DNA of 64,000 nt from Paludibacteraceae bacterium. Its GTDB lineage: Bacteria > Bacteroidota > Bacteroidia > Bacteroidales > Paludibacteraceae. The DNA lies in NCBI GenBank assembly GCA_024401475.1, contig JAKSKZ010000007.1, positions 1 through 64,000 of the forward strand, in the 5' to 3' direction. A program made the translations under genes and the position numbers. Positions 17,752-26,715 of the stretch are shown one piece after another; position 1 is the stretch's first letter; every line of letters begins with the position of its first letter. The notes beneath the pieces are model-generated. The model was not told the origin of the DNA and searched no databases. It saw nothing but the letters and a program-made list of their open reading frames with translations.

Positions 17752-19728
17752 TCAATACATTTTATACGTTGTTTTCAAAACGCGGAATTCAGTCCTACGA
17801 TTAGATTGGTTGGCAATCTCTTGCTGATCATTCGACAATTTATCGATGAACTCCTCGTCGAGAACATCTCCCTCGTGCAAGAATGAATATTTAGCGGCAA
17901 GAGCCTTATCCACCGTAATTGGCTGAGTCTTACCATATCCCTTGGCGGTCAAACGATCGGCATCAATTCCTGCCTTGATCAAATAATCGACAACAGACTC
18001 GGCACGTTTTCCTGACAATGTCAAGTTTCCTTCAGCAGAACCCACTTTATCCGTATGGGCTCCAATCTCGATCGTAATGTTCGGATTGTCATTCAACAAC
18101 TTCACCAATTTATCCAAAGACGTAGAAGACTCTGGCGTAAGTGTGGCCTTACCAAACTCAAAGAAGATGTTGTCCAACCCCACAGGCTTGCTGATAGAAG
18201 CCAATGCGAAATTAATCGGGAAACTTTTGGAATCCTCCAAATTCAACGTGGCAACTGCCTCCTTTTGATTCAAATAACCTCGGCAATTACCCAACATAAC
18301 GTATTCCACATTACGCTTCAAAGGAATCTTGTAAGATCCGTCGCTCTTCGTCTTCACCTTCGTGTTCGTTCCGTCCGTTCCTACTATACGCACAATTGCA
18401 TCACCCAAAGGCTCGCCCGTCGTCGAAAGCACCTTGCCCGTAATGTCAAACAAGACGTCAGGCAAATCAAACGACCAAATCTTATCGTATCCCTTCTTCT
18501 CATTTCTATTAGAAGAGAACGCACCTTTGTTTGCTCCCTTCACGAAAGAGATTCCAAAATCGTCCGCATTAGAGTTGATCGGATACATCATGCTCTTAAC
18601 CACCCATTTACCATCTGCCACCTCTTTGGCATAGAAGATGTCAAGACCACCAAAACCAGGCAGGCCATTAGACGAAAAGTACAAGACAGAGTCCTCACGC
18701 ATATAAGGGAACATCTCGTCTCCCTCGGTGTTGATGGAAGGACCCAAATTGACAGGAGCTCCATACTTGTCGCCATCGATAGAACTTCGCCAGATATCCT
18801 TCCCGCCGTATCCGCCCGCAAGGTCTGATACGAAATAGAGGTACTTACCATCAGGAGAGACCGTAGGATGAGCGAAGGTGACAGAACTATCCTTCGACAA
18901 TTTCACCTCCTGAGCCTTGCCCCACTTTCCTCCAGAACGAACAGACTTATAAATCTGAGCGCCATGACTTTCGCCTTTCACATACGGGCATCGAGTAAAG
19001 TACATCACCTTTCCATCCGGAGAGAATGAAGGAGAACCCTCATCTTCCATCGTATTTATATCACCCTCAACCGGTTCAATATTGTCCCATTCACCCAAGG
19101 CATTGCGACGGGCAAAGAAAATATCATTATTACGAATACCTGTGATATTACTGTTCTTTCCTCCCACAGTCTTATTTTCTCGAGAAGAGGTGAAATAGAT
19201 AACATCCTCCTCTCCACCAGGGAAAGCAGGAGAACGATCAGAACGCTTCGACTCCAAAACAGTCAATCTCTCCACCTTATACTTCGTTGGATTCTTCTCC
19301 CATTCAATCGCATCCAAAGCTGAAGAGCGTCCCATCGAAGCCTGTTTGTTTTGGGGATGAAGTTTCAAGAAAGCATCATACTGCTCAACGGCCGATTTCG
19401 GTTTCTTGTTTTTACGAAGCACATCGGCATAGTACAACACCGCCATACTATCCTTACAATTATAACGAACCGCATTCTGAAATGCACGCTCAGCCTTTTC
19501 ATTATCGTTTATCAAACGATAACAATCACCCAAGCGATAAGCCACATAGGCCTTCTTTTCTCGTTCCTTTGTGACATTCACACGAGAGTAAGCCCTCTTA
19601 TAAATGGAAGAAGCCTTATAATATTCTCCGATCTCATACTTTTTATCTGCCTTCTTAATCTGTTGGTTGACAGAACAAGATGCCAACAGAAGGGCAGAAA
19701 TCAAAAGAACATATTTCGAAACACGCAT
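17752..19728 (-). CDS. PorE-like outer-membrane lipoprotein: TPR, PD40 propeller, CRD and OmpA-C domains
   Basis: I take the Met at 19728, giving 658 residues with lipobox LLLASC. Domain order: TPR-type helical repeats (about 20-140, [14 protein letters not shown]...[13 protein letters not shown]), a PD40/WD40-like beta-propeller (about 165-400, repeated [12 protein letters not shown] and [12 protein letters not shown] blades), a carboxypeptidase-regulatory-like domain (about 430-510), and an OmpA C-terminal peptidoglycan-binding domain (about 545-655, [27 protein letters not shown]). This four-part layout is that of PorE, a T9SS component in Porphyromonas gingivalis. Assignment as a T9SS part is inferred from architecture and from the T9SS cargo in this window; other OmpA/PD40 proteins share pieces of it. 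Confidence 0.85.
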   Translation of the reverse strand: MRVSKYVLLISALLLASCSVNQQIKKADKKYEIGEYYKASSIYKRAYSRVNVTKEREKKAYVAYRLGDCYRLINDNEKAERAFQNAVRYNCKDSMAVLYYADVLRKNKKPKSAVEQYDAFLKLHPQNKQASMGRSSALDAIEWEKNPTKYKVERLTVLESKRSDRSPAFPGGEEDVIYFTSSRENKTVGGKNSNITGIRNNDIFFARRNALGEWDNIEPVEGDINTMEDEGSPSFSPDGKVMYFTRCPYVKGESHGAQIYKSVRSGGKWGKAQEVKLSKDSSVTFAHPTVSPDGKYLYFVSDLAGGYGGKDIWRSSIDGDKYGAPVNLGPSINTEGDEMFPYMREDSVLYFSSNGLPGFGGLDIFYAKEVADGKWVVKSMMYPINSNADDFGISFVKGANKGAFSSNRNEKKGYDKIWSFDLPDVLFDITGKVLSTTGEPLGDAIVRIVGTDGTNTKVKTKSDGSYKIPLKRNVEYVMLGNCRGYLNQKEAVATLNLEDSKSFPINFALASISKPVGLDNIFFEFGKATLTPESSTSLDKLVKLLNDNPNITIEIGAHTDKVGSAEGNLTLSGKRAESVVDYLIKAGIDADRLTAKGYGKTQPITVDKALAAKYSFLHEGDVLDEEFIDKLSNDQQEIANQSNRRTEFRVLKTTYKMY

Positions 19729-19802
19729 CAAAAACATATCTGTATATTTACAATTTAGCCATTCACGATTTAAAATATAAACCGATCATCGGCAACTATC
19801 TT

Positions 19803-20834
19803 TTACTCGCTCAAAGAGTTCCATCCTTGCGCCTTCAACGTCATCTCCTGACCATCACGAGTGATGATTCGAGCACCCAACGAAGCGTCAGTGATATGTC
19901 CGATCACCTTAATGCCTGGAAGGTTTTGGAAAATATCGTTCATAGACAAAGGAACCGTAAAGAGCAACTCGTAATCCTCGCCTCCGTTAAGAGCCACGGT
20001 TGTCAAGTTCATGTTGAACTCCTCCGCCATCGTGGCTGTCACATAATCAATAGGGATACGCTCCTCATATACGCGACATCCAACACCGCTCTGATCACAA
20101 ATGTGAAGAAGTTCAGAAGACAAGCCATCTGAAATGTCCATCATAGAGGTTGGAACGACATTGATGCGAGCCAATTTCTCTATAATATCCATACGAGCCT
20201 GAGGCCTGAGCTGACGTTCAATAATGTACTCCTTACCTGCGAAATCAGGTTGGACACCATCCTTGCCGTTGAAAACACGTTTCTCTCTTTCCAACAGCAA
20301 CAAGCCCATATAGGCAGCTCCCAAATCTCCCGAGACACAAATCAAATCCGTATCCTTCGCAGTGCTACGTTGAACGACCTTTCCTTTTTCGCCCTCGCCT
20401 ATACATGTAATGCTTATGGTTAGTCCAGTCATAGAAGCAGAGGTGTCACCACCCACCAAATCGACGCCATAGGCATCGCAGGCCAACTGAATGCCAGCAT
20501 ACAATTCCTCCATGTCTTCCACCGAAAATCGTTTAGAAACACCCAACGAAACCGTGATTTGCTTAGGGAATCCATTCATAGCACAAATATCAGAAAAGTT
20601 GACGATGGCCGACTTGTATCCCAAATGTTTCAACGGAACATACGTTAAATCAAAATGCACACCTTCCAACAACAAATCGGTTGTAACCAATACTTGCTTA
20701 TCTTTATAGTCGAGGATGGCAGCATCATCGCCCACACCCTTAACCGTAGAAGGATTCTTCAATTCAAAACTCTCCGTTAGATGCTTTATCAAGCCAAACT
20801 CGCCAAGCGATGCTATCTCCGTTCTATTTGCCAT
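19803..20834 (-). CDS. thiL: Thiamine-monophosphate kinase
   Basis: The start is set at 20834 (MANRTEIASLGEFGLIKHL), 343 residues. A -7 box at 20857-20864 lies between this Met and the longer-frame start at 20882. Motifs: KGVGDDAAILDY, VTTDLLLEGVHFD, VNFSDICAMNG, DLVGGDT, the C-terminal MDISDGLSSELLHIC and the NGGEDYELLFTV signature. The enzyme phosphorylates thiamine monophosphate to thiamine pyrophosphate with ATP in the cytosol. No other thiamine genes are nearby. Confidence 0.95.
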   Translation of the reverse strand: MANRTEIASLGEFGLIKHLTESFELKNPSTVKGVGDDAAILDYKDKQVLVTTDLLLEGVHFDLTYVPLKHLGYKSAIVNFSDICAMNGFPKQITVSLGVSKRFSVEDMEELYAGIQLACDAYGVDLVGGDTSASMTGLTISITCIGEGEKGKVVQRSTAKDTDLICVSGDLGAAYMGLLLLEREKRVFNGKDGVQPDFAGKEYIIERQLRPQARMDIIEKLARINVVPTSMMDISDGLSSELLHICDQSGVGCRVYEERIPIDYVTATMAEEFNMNLTTVALNGGEDYELLFTVPLSMNDIFQNLPGIKVIGHITDASLGARIITRDGQEMTLKAQGWNSLSE

Positions 20835-20856
20835 ACATATATATATTAAGGAATTG

Positions 20857-20864
20857 CAAAAATA
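20857..20864 (-). promoter_or_regulatory. -7 box for thiL
   Basis: The minus strand reads TATTTTTG (TANNTTTG), 23 bp before the chosen thiL ATG. No good -33 match. Confidence 0.5.
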
Positions 20865-20950
20865 GTGATTTTCAAAAAACAATTACTAAAAAGATGTAAG
20901 GAAAAAGAAAACAAACGCATCTGGCCAATGCAACCTTCATAAAAAAAAAC

Positions 20951-20976
20951 AATAGGAGGCTTCACAGCTTCCTATT
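20951..20976. other. Hairpin in the 690-bp thiL-susC divergent region
   Basis: AATAGGAGGC and GCTTCCTATT form a 10-bp stem (one G-U) with loop TTCACA. On the minus strand it is followed by GTTTTTTTTTATG, terminator-like. On the plus strand it is followed by TTAACCTAAACCTTAACT and a 14-codon frame (MKNLPVFVCNAKLQ, from 21002). The rest of 20835-21524 is AT-rich with no supported gene. It holds the susC promoter region. Confidence 0.6.
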
Positions 20977-21447
20977 ATTTCAATTAACCTAAACCTTAAC
21001 TATGAAAAATCTACCTGTTTTTGTTTGCAATGCAAAATTGCAATAAAAAACATAAATCTCCAAAAAAATATGTGTTTTTTAAATAGTGTCACGTCAATAT
21101 TTTTTGATTTTTCCTATACAGAGACACACATTCCCTATTCTCTCAGAAACAGATGGATTCATACCTACTCAACTTTACAAACCCATAGGCTAACTATTGC
21201 CCATTTTCATTAAAAAATGTACAAAAAAACTCCTTTCTCCCTTCCTTTTTTAACATTTAGAGACGAGCAAATGTGGTCAAATTAAGAAAACTACCTTTGA
21301 AAAAAAAGGGCATTCGTATCGTTATATAACTGAATGAAAGAATCTTATGATAAAACTCAACAGATAGGCATATCGAGTTAACAAGTTAAAACTCAAAATA
21401 AGATATTTTTTGAAGTGATAAATAGTGTATAATTACTTTTAAAGGGT

Positions 21448-21455
21448 TATATTTG
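21448..21455 (+). promoter_or_regulatory. -7 box upstream of susC
   Basis: TATATTTG, a perfect TANNTTTG box 69 bp before the susC ATG. The -33 region is not a clear TTTG, as is common for regulated SusC promoters that need an activator. No regulator gene is adjacent. Confidence 0.5.
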
Positions 21456-21524
21456 CTACGATTTTGAATTATTAGGTGAAATTTTTTATTAATTATTTAA
21501 TATTTTAATTATAATCTGTTAGTA

Positions 21525-24500
21525 ATGAGAAAAGTTTTATTGTCTTCAATGATTCTCCTTACCGGTGTCGGGGTGGCTTCAGCCCGTACGATAAAGGGAA
21601 CAGTTTCGGACGCGGACGATGTTCTTCCGGGTGCGAACGTAGTCATTAAAGGTACTACTCAAGGTACGACTACGGACATGGATGGAAAGTACGAACTTGA
21701 TGTCGAGAATGGACAGACAATCGAGATTTCGTATGTGGGTTATACAAGCAAGGTGATCAAAATCACTGCTGCTACTAAGGAGGTAACCAACATCAAATTG
21801 ACAACAGACGACAACGTAATGGAAGAGGTTGTCGTAGTTGGTTACGGTGTTCAAAAGAAGAGCGACTTGACAGGTTCCGTATCTGCAGTTCGTGAGGAGA
21901 AATTGAAGGAGACTGTATCAGCCTCTATCGACCAAGCTTTGCAAGGTCGTGTATCAGGTGTGCAAGTTAACGCTTCATCTGGTCAACCAGGTGCTGCTTC
22001 AACTGTACGTGTGCGTGGTACTTCTTCATTGACAGGTAACAACGACCCTCTTTACGTCATCGACGGTATGCCTATCGGTAACGGTTTGCAATCAAACGGT
22101 GCTAACCCGTTGGCTGCCATCAACCCTGCCGATATCGTATCAATGGAGGTATTGAAGGATGCATCTGCAACTGCTATCTACGGTTCTCGTGCTGCAAACG
22201 GTGTCATCATGGTAACAACTCGTAAGGGTAAGAACGGTGACGCTAAGATCAACTATAGCGGCCAATTGATGATTTCAGAGCCTTCTAAGAAGTTGGACGT
22301 TATGAACTTGCAAGAGTATGCTGATTTCGTATCTAGCGACGGTGCTATCTTGGCGTTCAAGGAGGATTCAGAGGCTGAATACTTGAGAAACACTCAATAC
22401 TTGGGTAAGGGTACTGACTGGCAAGACGAAATGCTTAGCACAGCTATCGGTCACCAACACCAATTGTCTATCTCTGGTGGTGACGAGAAGACTACATACG
22501 CTTACTCTTTCGGTTATTTGAACCAAGATGGTGTTTTGATGAACACTAACTACGAGCGTTTCAACGGTCGTGTTAACTTGGAGAACCAAACTAAGAGCTG
22601 GTTGCGTACTGGTATCAGCTTGGCTTACGCTCAATCTGAGCAAACTAAGCAACCAGGTTTCGACTTGGACAACAGCAACGCTGCAGCTGCCCTTGGTACT
22701 GGTGGTTCTATCGATGAGAACAACCCATTGTTGCAAGCTTTGAAGCAAAAGCCAACAACATCACCTTACAGAGCAGATGGTTCTTACTCTGATATCAGCG
22801 ACCTCGTTCCAACAGGACAAGCTTCTGCCATCAAGGTTAACCCAGTTGCTTTGGCTAAGGACGGTGCTATCCACGTTAACTCTCACAACATTAACGGTAA
22901 CGCTTTCGCTCAAATCCAATTCTGCAAAGATTTGATTTGGCGTAACGAGTTGGGTATCGACTACACAAGTGGCGAGGATCACCAATACAAGCCTGAATAT
23001 GTAAACACTGACAAGAGCAGAACTTTGGAGAGCTACGCTCGTCAAAACATGTACTGGCGTGGTATGTCATCTTTGACTTACAGCTTCAAGATCAACCCTA
23101 AGAACTCTGGTAGCTTGATGTTGGCTTCTGAGGTTTCTAAGGCTTCTTGGAACGGTACTTACACAAAGAAGGACAACTTCCTTGACAACAACATGACAGA
23201 TGCAGACAAGATCAACACTGCATTGGGTGAGACTAAGCAAATCGGTGGTTACAAAGGTTTCGTTTCAACTATCTCTTACTTGGGACGTTTCAACTACAAC
23301 TACGATGAGCGTTATATGTTGACTGCTACAGGTCGTTATGATGGTACTTCAGTATTGAGCGAAGACAATCGTTGGGGCTTCTTCCCATCATTCTCTTTGG
23401 CATGGCGTATCAACCAAGAGTCTTTCATCCAAGATTCTAAGGCTAACGACTGGTTGTCTAACTTGAAGCTTCGTGTTGGTTACGGTCAAACAGGTAACGC
23501 TGGTAACACTATCAACTACATCGCCACTTACACTCAAGACAACACAGGTGAGTTGTATCAATCAAGAATGGGTAACCCAGACTTGGTATGGGAGACTAAC
23601 TGGCAGGTTAATGGTGGTTTGGACTTCGGTTTCATCAACAACCGCATCAGTGGATCTTTCGATGTATATTTGAAGCGTAACAACGACTTGATCTTGGACG
23701 GTACTCCAGGTTCTACAGTTGCTCCTAACGGTAGCGATTACTATACTAAGCCAAGTGTAGAGAACACTGGTTCTATCGAGAACACTGGTTTCGATATCTC
23801 TTTGAACACTCAAAACGTTGTATCTAAGATCGCTGGTATGCCATTCGACTGGTCAACAGACATCAACTTCTCATTGGTACGCAACAAGGTAATCGAGTTG
23901 AACAATGGTGGTGAGATCGCTGGTAAGTTCTATGCTAAGTCAGCTCAAAGATACATCTGTCTTTCTAGAGAGGGTGACGCTCCTGGTTTGTTCTACGGAT
24001 ACAAGACAGACGGTGTAATCCAAAATACTGAGCAATTGAACTCAAAGACTCGTGCAACTGGTACTCAAGTTGGTGACTTGAACTTCGTTGACGTTAACGG
24101 TGACAACGCTATCGACGAGAACGATATGACAATCATCGGTGATCCTAACCCTGACTTCACATTCGGTTTCGGAAACTCACTCTCTTTGGGTGACGCTAAG
24201 AACAGCGGTATCTGGAACCTTTCAATCTTCTTCAGCGGTTCATATGGTAACGACGTGTTCAACTTGTTGCGCATGAGCTTGGATGGTATGGACGAGGCTG
24301 GTCTTAACTACAGCAAGGACGTTTTGGACTATGCAGTTGTTAGAACTAAGGAAGATGGTTCTCAATACGTAGAGAACGCTGGTACTGACATGCCACGTCC
24401 AACTACTGAGGCAGGACAAAACTGTACTGTAGTATCAGACAGATATGTTGAGGATGGATCATTCATCCGTCTTCAAAACATCGCTTTGAGCTATACATTC

Positions 24501-24695
24501 CCAAGCAAGTGGACTGACAAGATGCACTTGAGCAACTTGAAGCTCTCTGCTAACGTTCAAAACGTTTACACATTCACAAGCTACACAGGCTACAACCCAG
24601 AGGTTGCTTGTACAAGCCCAATTCAACAAGGTGTTGATTTCGCATCATACCCTTCTCCAAGAATGTTCGTATTTGGTTTGAGCCTAGACTTCTAA
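21525..24695 (+). CDS. SusC/RagA-family TonB-linked outer-membrane transporter
   Basis: This 1056-residue protein has a signal peptide (MRKVLLSSMILLTGVGVASA), a carboxypeptidase-regulatory-like domain (about 22-95, IKGTVSDADDVLPGANVVIKG), a TonB box (EEVVVVGYG), a plug domain (SDLTGSVSAVR...LYVIDGMP...VLKDASATAIYGSRAANGVIMVTT), and a C-terminal 22-strand barrel ending FGLSLDF. It imports oligosaccharides across the outer membrane with the SusD lipoprotein encoded next. Codon use is strongly skewed (GGT, AAC, TTG, CAA), as in highly expressed genes. No glycoside hydrolase is in the operon, so the substrate can only be guessed. The SGBP suggests a hemicellulose. Confidence 0.96.
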   Translation: MRKVLLSSMILLTGVGVASARTIKGTVSDADDVLPGANVVIKGTTQGTTTDMDGKYELDVENGQTIEISYVGYTSKVIKITAATKEVTNIKLTTDDNVMEEVVVVGYGVQKKSDLTGSVSAVREEKLKETVSASIDQALQGRVSGVQVNASSGQPGAASTVRVRGTSSLTGNNDPLYVIDGMPIGNGLQSNGANPLAAINPADIVSMEVLKDASATAIYGSRAANGVIMVTTRKGKNGDAKINYSGQLMISEPSKKLDVMNLQEYADFVSSDGAILAFKEDSEAEYLRNTQYLGKGTDWQDEMLSTAIGHQHQLSISGGDEKTTYAYSFGYLNQDGVLMNTNYERFNGRVNLENQTKSWLRTGISLAYAQSEQTKQPGFDLDNSNAAAALGTGGSIDENNPLLQALKQKPTTSPYRADGSYSDISDLVPTGQASAIKVNPVALAKDGAIHVNSHNINGNAFAQIQFCKDLIWRNELGIDYTSGEDHQYKPEYVNTDKSRTLESYARQNMYWRGMSSLTYSFKINPKNSGSLMLASEVSKASWNGTYTKKDNFLDNNMTDADKINTALGETKQIGGYKGFVSTISYLGRFNYNYDERYMLTATGRYDGTSVLSEDNRWGFFPSFSLAWRINQESFIQDSKANDWLSNLKLRVGYGQTGNAGNTINYIATYTQDNTGELYQSRMGNPDLVWETNWQVNGGLDFGFINNRISGSFDVYLKRNNDLILDGTPGSTVAPNGSDYYTKPSVENTGSIENTGFDISLNTQNVVSKIAGMPFDWSTDINFSLVRNKVIELNNGGEIAGKFYAKSAQRYICLSREGDAPGLFYGYKTDGVIQNTEQLNSKTRATGTQVGDLNFVDVNGDNAIDENDMTIIGDPNPDFTFGFGNSLSLGDAKNSGIWNLSIFFSGSYGNDVFNLLRMSLDGMDEAGLNYSKDVLDYAVVRTKEDGSQYVENAGTDMPRPTTEAGQNCTVVSDRYVEDGSFIRLQNIALSYTFPSKWTDKMHLSNLKLSANVQNVYTFTSYTGYNPEVACTSPIQQGVDFASYPSPRMFVFGLSLDF

Positions 24696-24720
24696 TTAAT
24701 AATGATTTAGTAAATTGAAT

Positions 24721-26637
24721 ATGAAAGTAAATAATTTTAAATATAAGGCTTTTGTCTTGGGATTAGGTGCAACAGCGCTCCTTTCCACTACTTCTTGCTC
24801 TGATTTCTTGGATGGAGATATTCCTGATCAAGTATCAGCAGCAAACATGACTCAACTCGAGCACTATCGCGCAATGTTGAACTCTCTTTACGGAGGTAAG
24901 AAGGTAGTTGAGTATGATGCAAAGTTCAACTGGGTATTCAACGAAGGTGCTGCAGGTAACCTTTACAACGTTTATCAAGATGAGGGTACTGCCTTCAAGT
25001 TGCAAATCAAGGAGAGCAACTCTATCTTGGCTGAGGGTTACCGTGCTATCTATGGTGGTATCATCGCTTCTGCTAACCGTATTATCCACATGGATATGAG
25101 CGCAGCTGAGTTCGGTGATGCTGACAAGACTGAGATCATCGCCGAGGCTAAGTTGATGCGTGCTTACGCTCACTTCATGGCTACTGAGTATTGGGGTGCA
25201 GTGCCTTTGATTCTCGATACAGATAAGAGTGCTAAGTCTTCTAAGCCATTGGTTACTCGTGCTACTATCTACGCTGCTGTAGAGAAGGACTTGTTGGATG
25301 CTGAGGCAGGTTTGCCAGAGACTCCTGCTATAGGTACTATCCAACCTACAAAGTATGCTGCTAAGGCTCTTTTGGCTAAGTTGTATTTGACAATGGCTGC
25401 TTGTAAGGAAAACCCTTCATTGAACAAGGGCAATGCTAACAACAACTTCAAATGCGCTGACTTGGGCTACAATTCAGACGACTTGTACGCAAGAGTTATC
25501 GAATTGACTACTGAGATCATCAACAGTGGCAAGTTCTCTTTGGCTACTCACAAGGAGATGTTCGGTACTCAACAATACGACAACTCTGCTGAGACTATCC
25601 TCGCATGGCACCACGTTGGTGGTGGTTGGGGAGAAGGTTCTCAATACCAATGTCAAATGGCTATGGAAAGCGACTGGTCACCAGGTGCTGGTTGGGGTGC
25701 TGGTAAGGGTATCTGTTACACCCTTTACAACGACTTCAACAAGCAAGATGCTCGTTTGATCGAGTTGTCAATCATCGCTAACCAAAAGTACTACACTCAG
25801 GACGGAACTGAGAAGGTTTATGGTAAAGATATGTTGAACGCCATCGGTGTTCTAAACAACGTTAAGAAGTTCGTTTGGGGTGCTACTGGTGTAAACCACT
25901 TCATGTCTCATACTGCTCGTTTCGATATCGTTCGTCTTTCTCAAGTTTACATGATGAGACAAGAGGCTAAGATGTTGAAGGGTGGCGACTATGCAACTGT
26001 TTGCAGCGACATGTCAGACTTGAACACTGTGCTTGCTGCTCACAACGCTAAGTACGAGAAGTCATCAATGGCATTCTATACTAAATTGGATGGTAAGTTT
26101 GTTAATATCGAGAGCGTAAAAGTTGGTTCAGAGACTTACTCTTCAAGAAACGGTAGCGAAGGCTTCATCCCTACAAAGGATAAGATCGTTGGTAACACTG
26201 GTATCGAGATGTACCACACTCAACACAGAAATGACTTCATCCAAGAGCTTCGTAAGGAGTTCGCTATGGAGGGTCAAGGATGGTTCGATTTGAAGCGTCT
26301 TTACTACATGACTCAAGATGGTGCATACCACTTCTTGAAAGAGCAAGATAGATCTTGTTACATGGTTCAAGCTCCTAACGTAGAAGAGCCTGCACAAGAG
26401 TCAGATTACGCTCGTCAAGCATTGGTTAACGATATCACTTGGCAACGTGTTGAGGCTGGCGAAGACGGCATCAAGAACCCTTCTGGTTCAGAGGAGACTA
26501 TCGATGTTGATGGATTCCACAGCAACGATACTTGGTTCTTGCCTTTCCCTGCTGACGTTGACGTTCGTTTGGGTCTTGAAATCGGCGCAGCTCAAGATTT
26601 CGTAAAAGCTGTACAAGACGGTTCTTACCAATATTGA
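24721..26637 (+). CDS. SusD/RagB-family glycan-binding lipoprotein
   Basis: The start at 24721 gives 638 residues; the longer frame begins two codons earlier at a TTG. The signal peptide ends at a lipobox, LLSTTSCSDFLDGD, giving a surface-exposed lipoprotein. The N-terminal SusD-like TPR scaffold includes AEAKLMRAYAHFMATEYWGAVPLI and KYAAKALLAKLYLTMA. The C-terminal region has RKEFAMEGQGWFDLKRL, the usual RagB/SusD motif, and ends in the FLPFPADV-type segment. It caps the SusC barrel and captures glycan. It starts 25 bp after susC. Confidence 0.96.
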   Translation: MKVNNFKYKAFVLGLGATALLSTTSCSDFLDGDIPDQVSAANMTQLEHYRAMLNSLYGGKKVVEYDAKFNWVFNEGAAGNLYNVYQDEGTAFKLQIKESNSILAEGYRAIYGGIIASANRIIHMDMSAAEFGDADKTEIIAEAKLMRAYAHFMATEYWGAVPLILDTDKSAKSSKPLVTRATIYAAVEKDLLDAEAGLPETPAIGTIQPTKYAAKALLAKLYLTMAACKENPSLNKGNANNNFKCADLGYNSDDLYARVIELTTEIINSGKFSLATHKEMFGTQQYDNSAETILAWHHVGGGWGEGSQYQCQMAMESDWSPGAGWGAGKGICYTLYNDFNKQDARLIELSIIANQKYYTQDGTEKVYGKDMLNAIGVLNNVKKFVWGATGVNHFMSHTARFDIVRLSQVYMMRQEAKMLKGGDYATVCSDMSDLNTVLAAHNAKYEKSSMAFYTKLDGKFVNIESVKVGSETYSSRNGSEGFIPTKDKIVGNTGIEMYHTQHRNDFIQELRKEFAMEGQGWFDLKRLYYMTQDGAYHFLKEQDRSCYMVQAPNVEEPAQESDYARQALVNDITWQRVEAGEDGIKNPSGSEETIDVDGFHSNDTWFLPFPADVDVRLGLEIGAAQDFVKAVQDGSYQY

Positions 26638-26652
26638 TAAATTTATAGTAGC

Positions 26653-26676
26653 CTCTCCTTCCCCCGGGAGGGAGAG
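26653..26676 (+). other. Intercistronic hairpin between susD and the SGBP gene
   Basis: CTCTCCTTCCC pairs with GGGAGGGAGAG (one G-U) around a 2-nt loop, a very GC-rich 11-bp stem. It has no T-run, so it more likely tunes expression or stabilises the upstream susCD mRNA than terminates it. Confidence 0.6.
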
Positions 26677-26715
26677 ACCTACTTCAAAATTCAAATTTTT
26701 TTAAAACAGAGCAAA

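Noticed and set aside
17747..17755. TTG start giving thyA three extra residues
   Set aside because: The ATG at 17746 gives the standard 264-residue protein and matches the family N-terminus.
18055..18828. 257-codon plus-strand open frame
   Set aside because: Shadow of the PorE-like gene; rich in Arg and His with no domain.
24715..24720. TTG start for susD
   Set aside because: The ATG two codons later begins a standard lipoprotein signal peptide.
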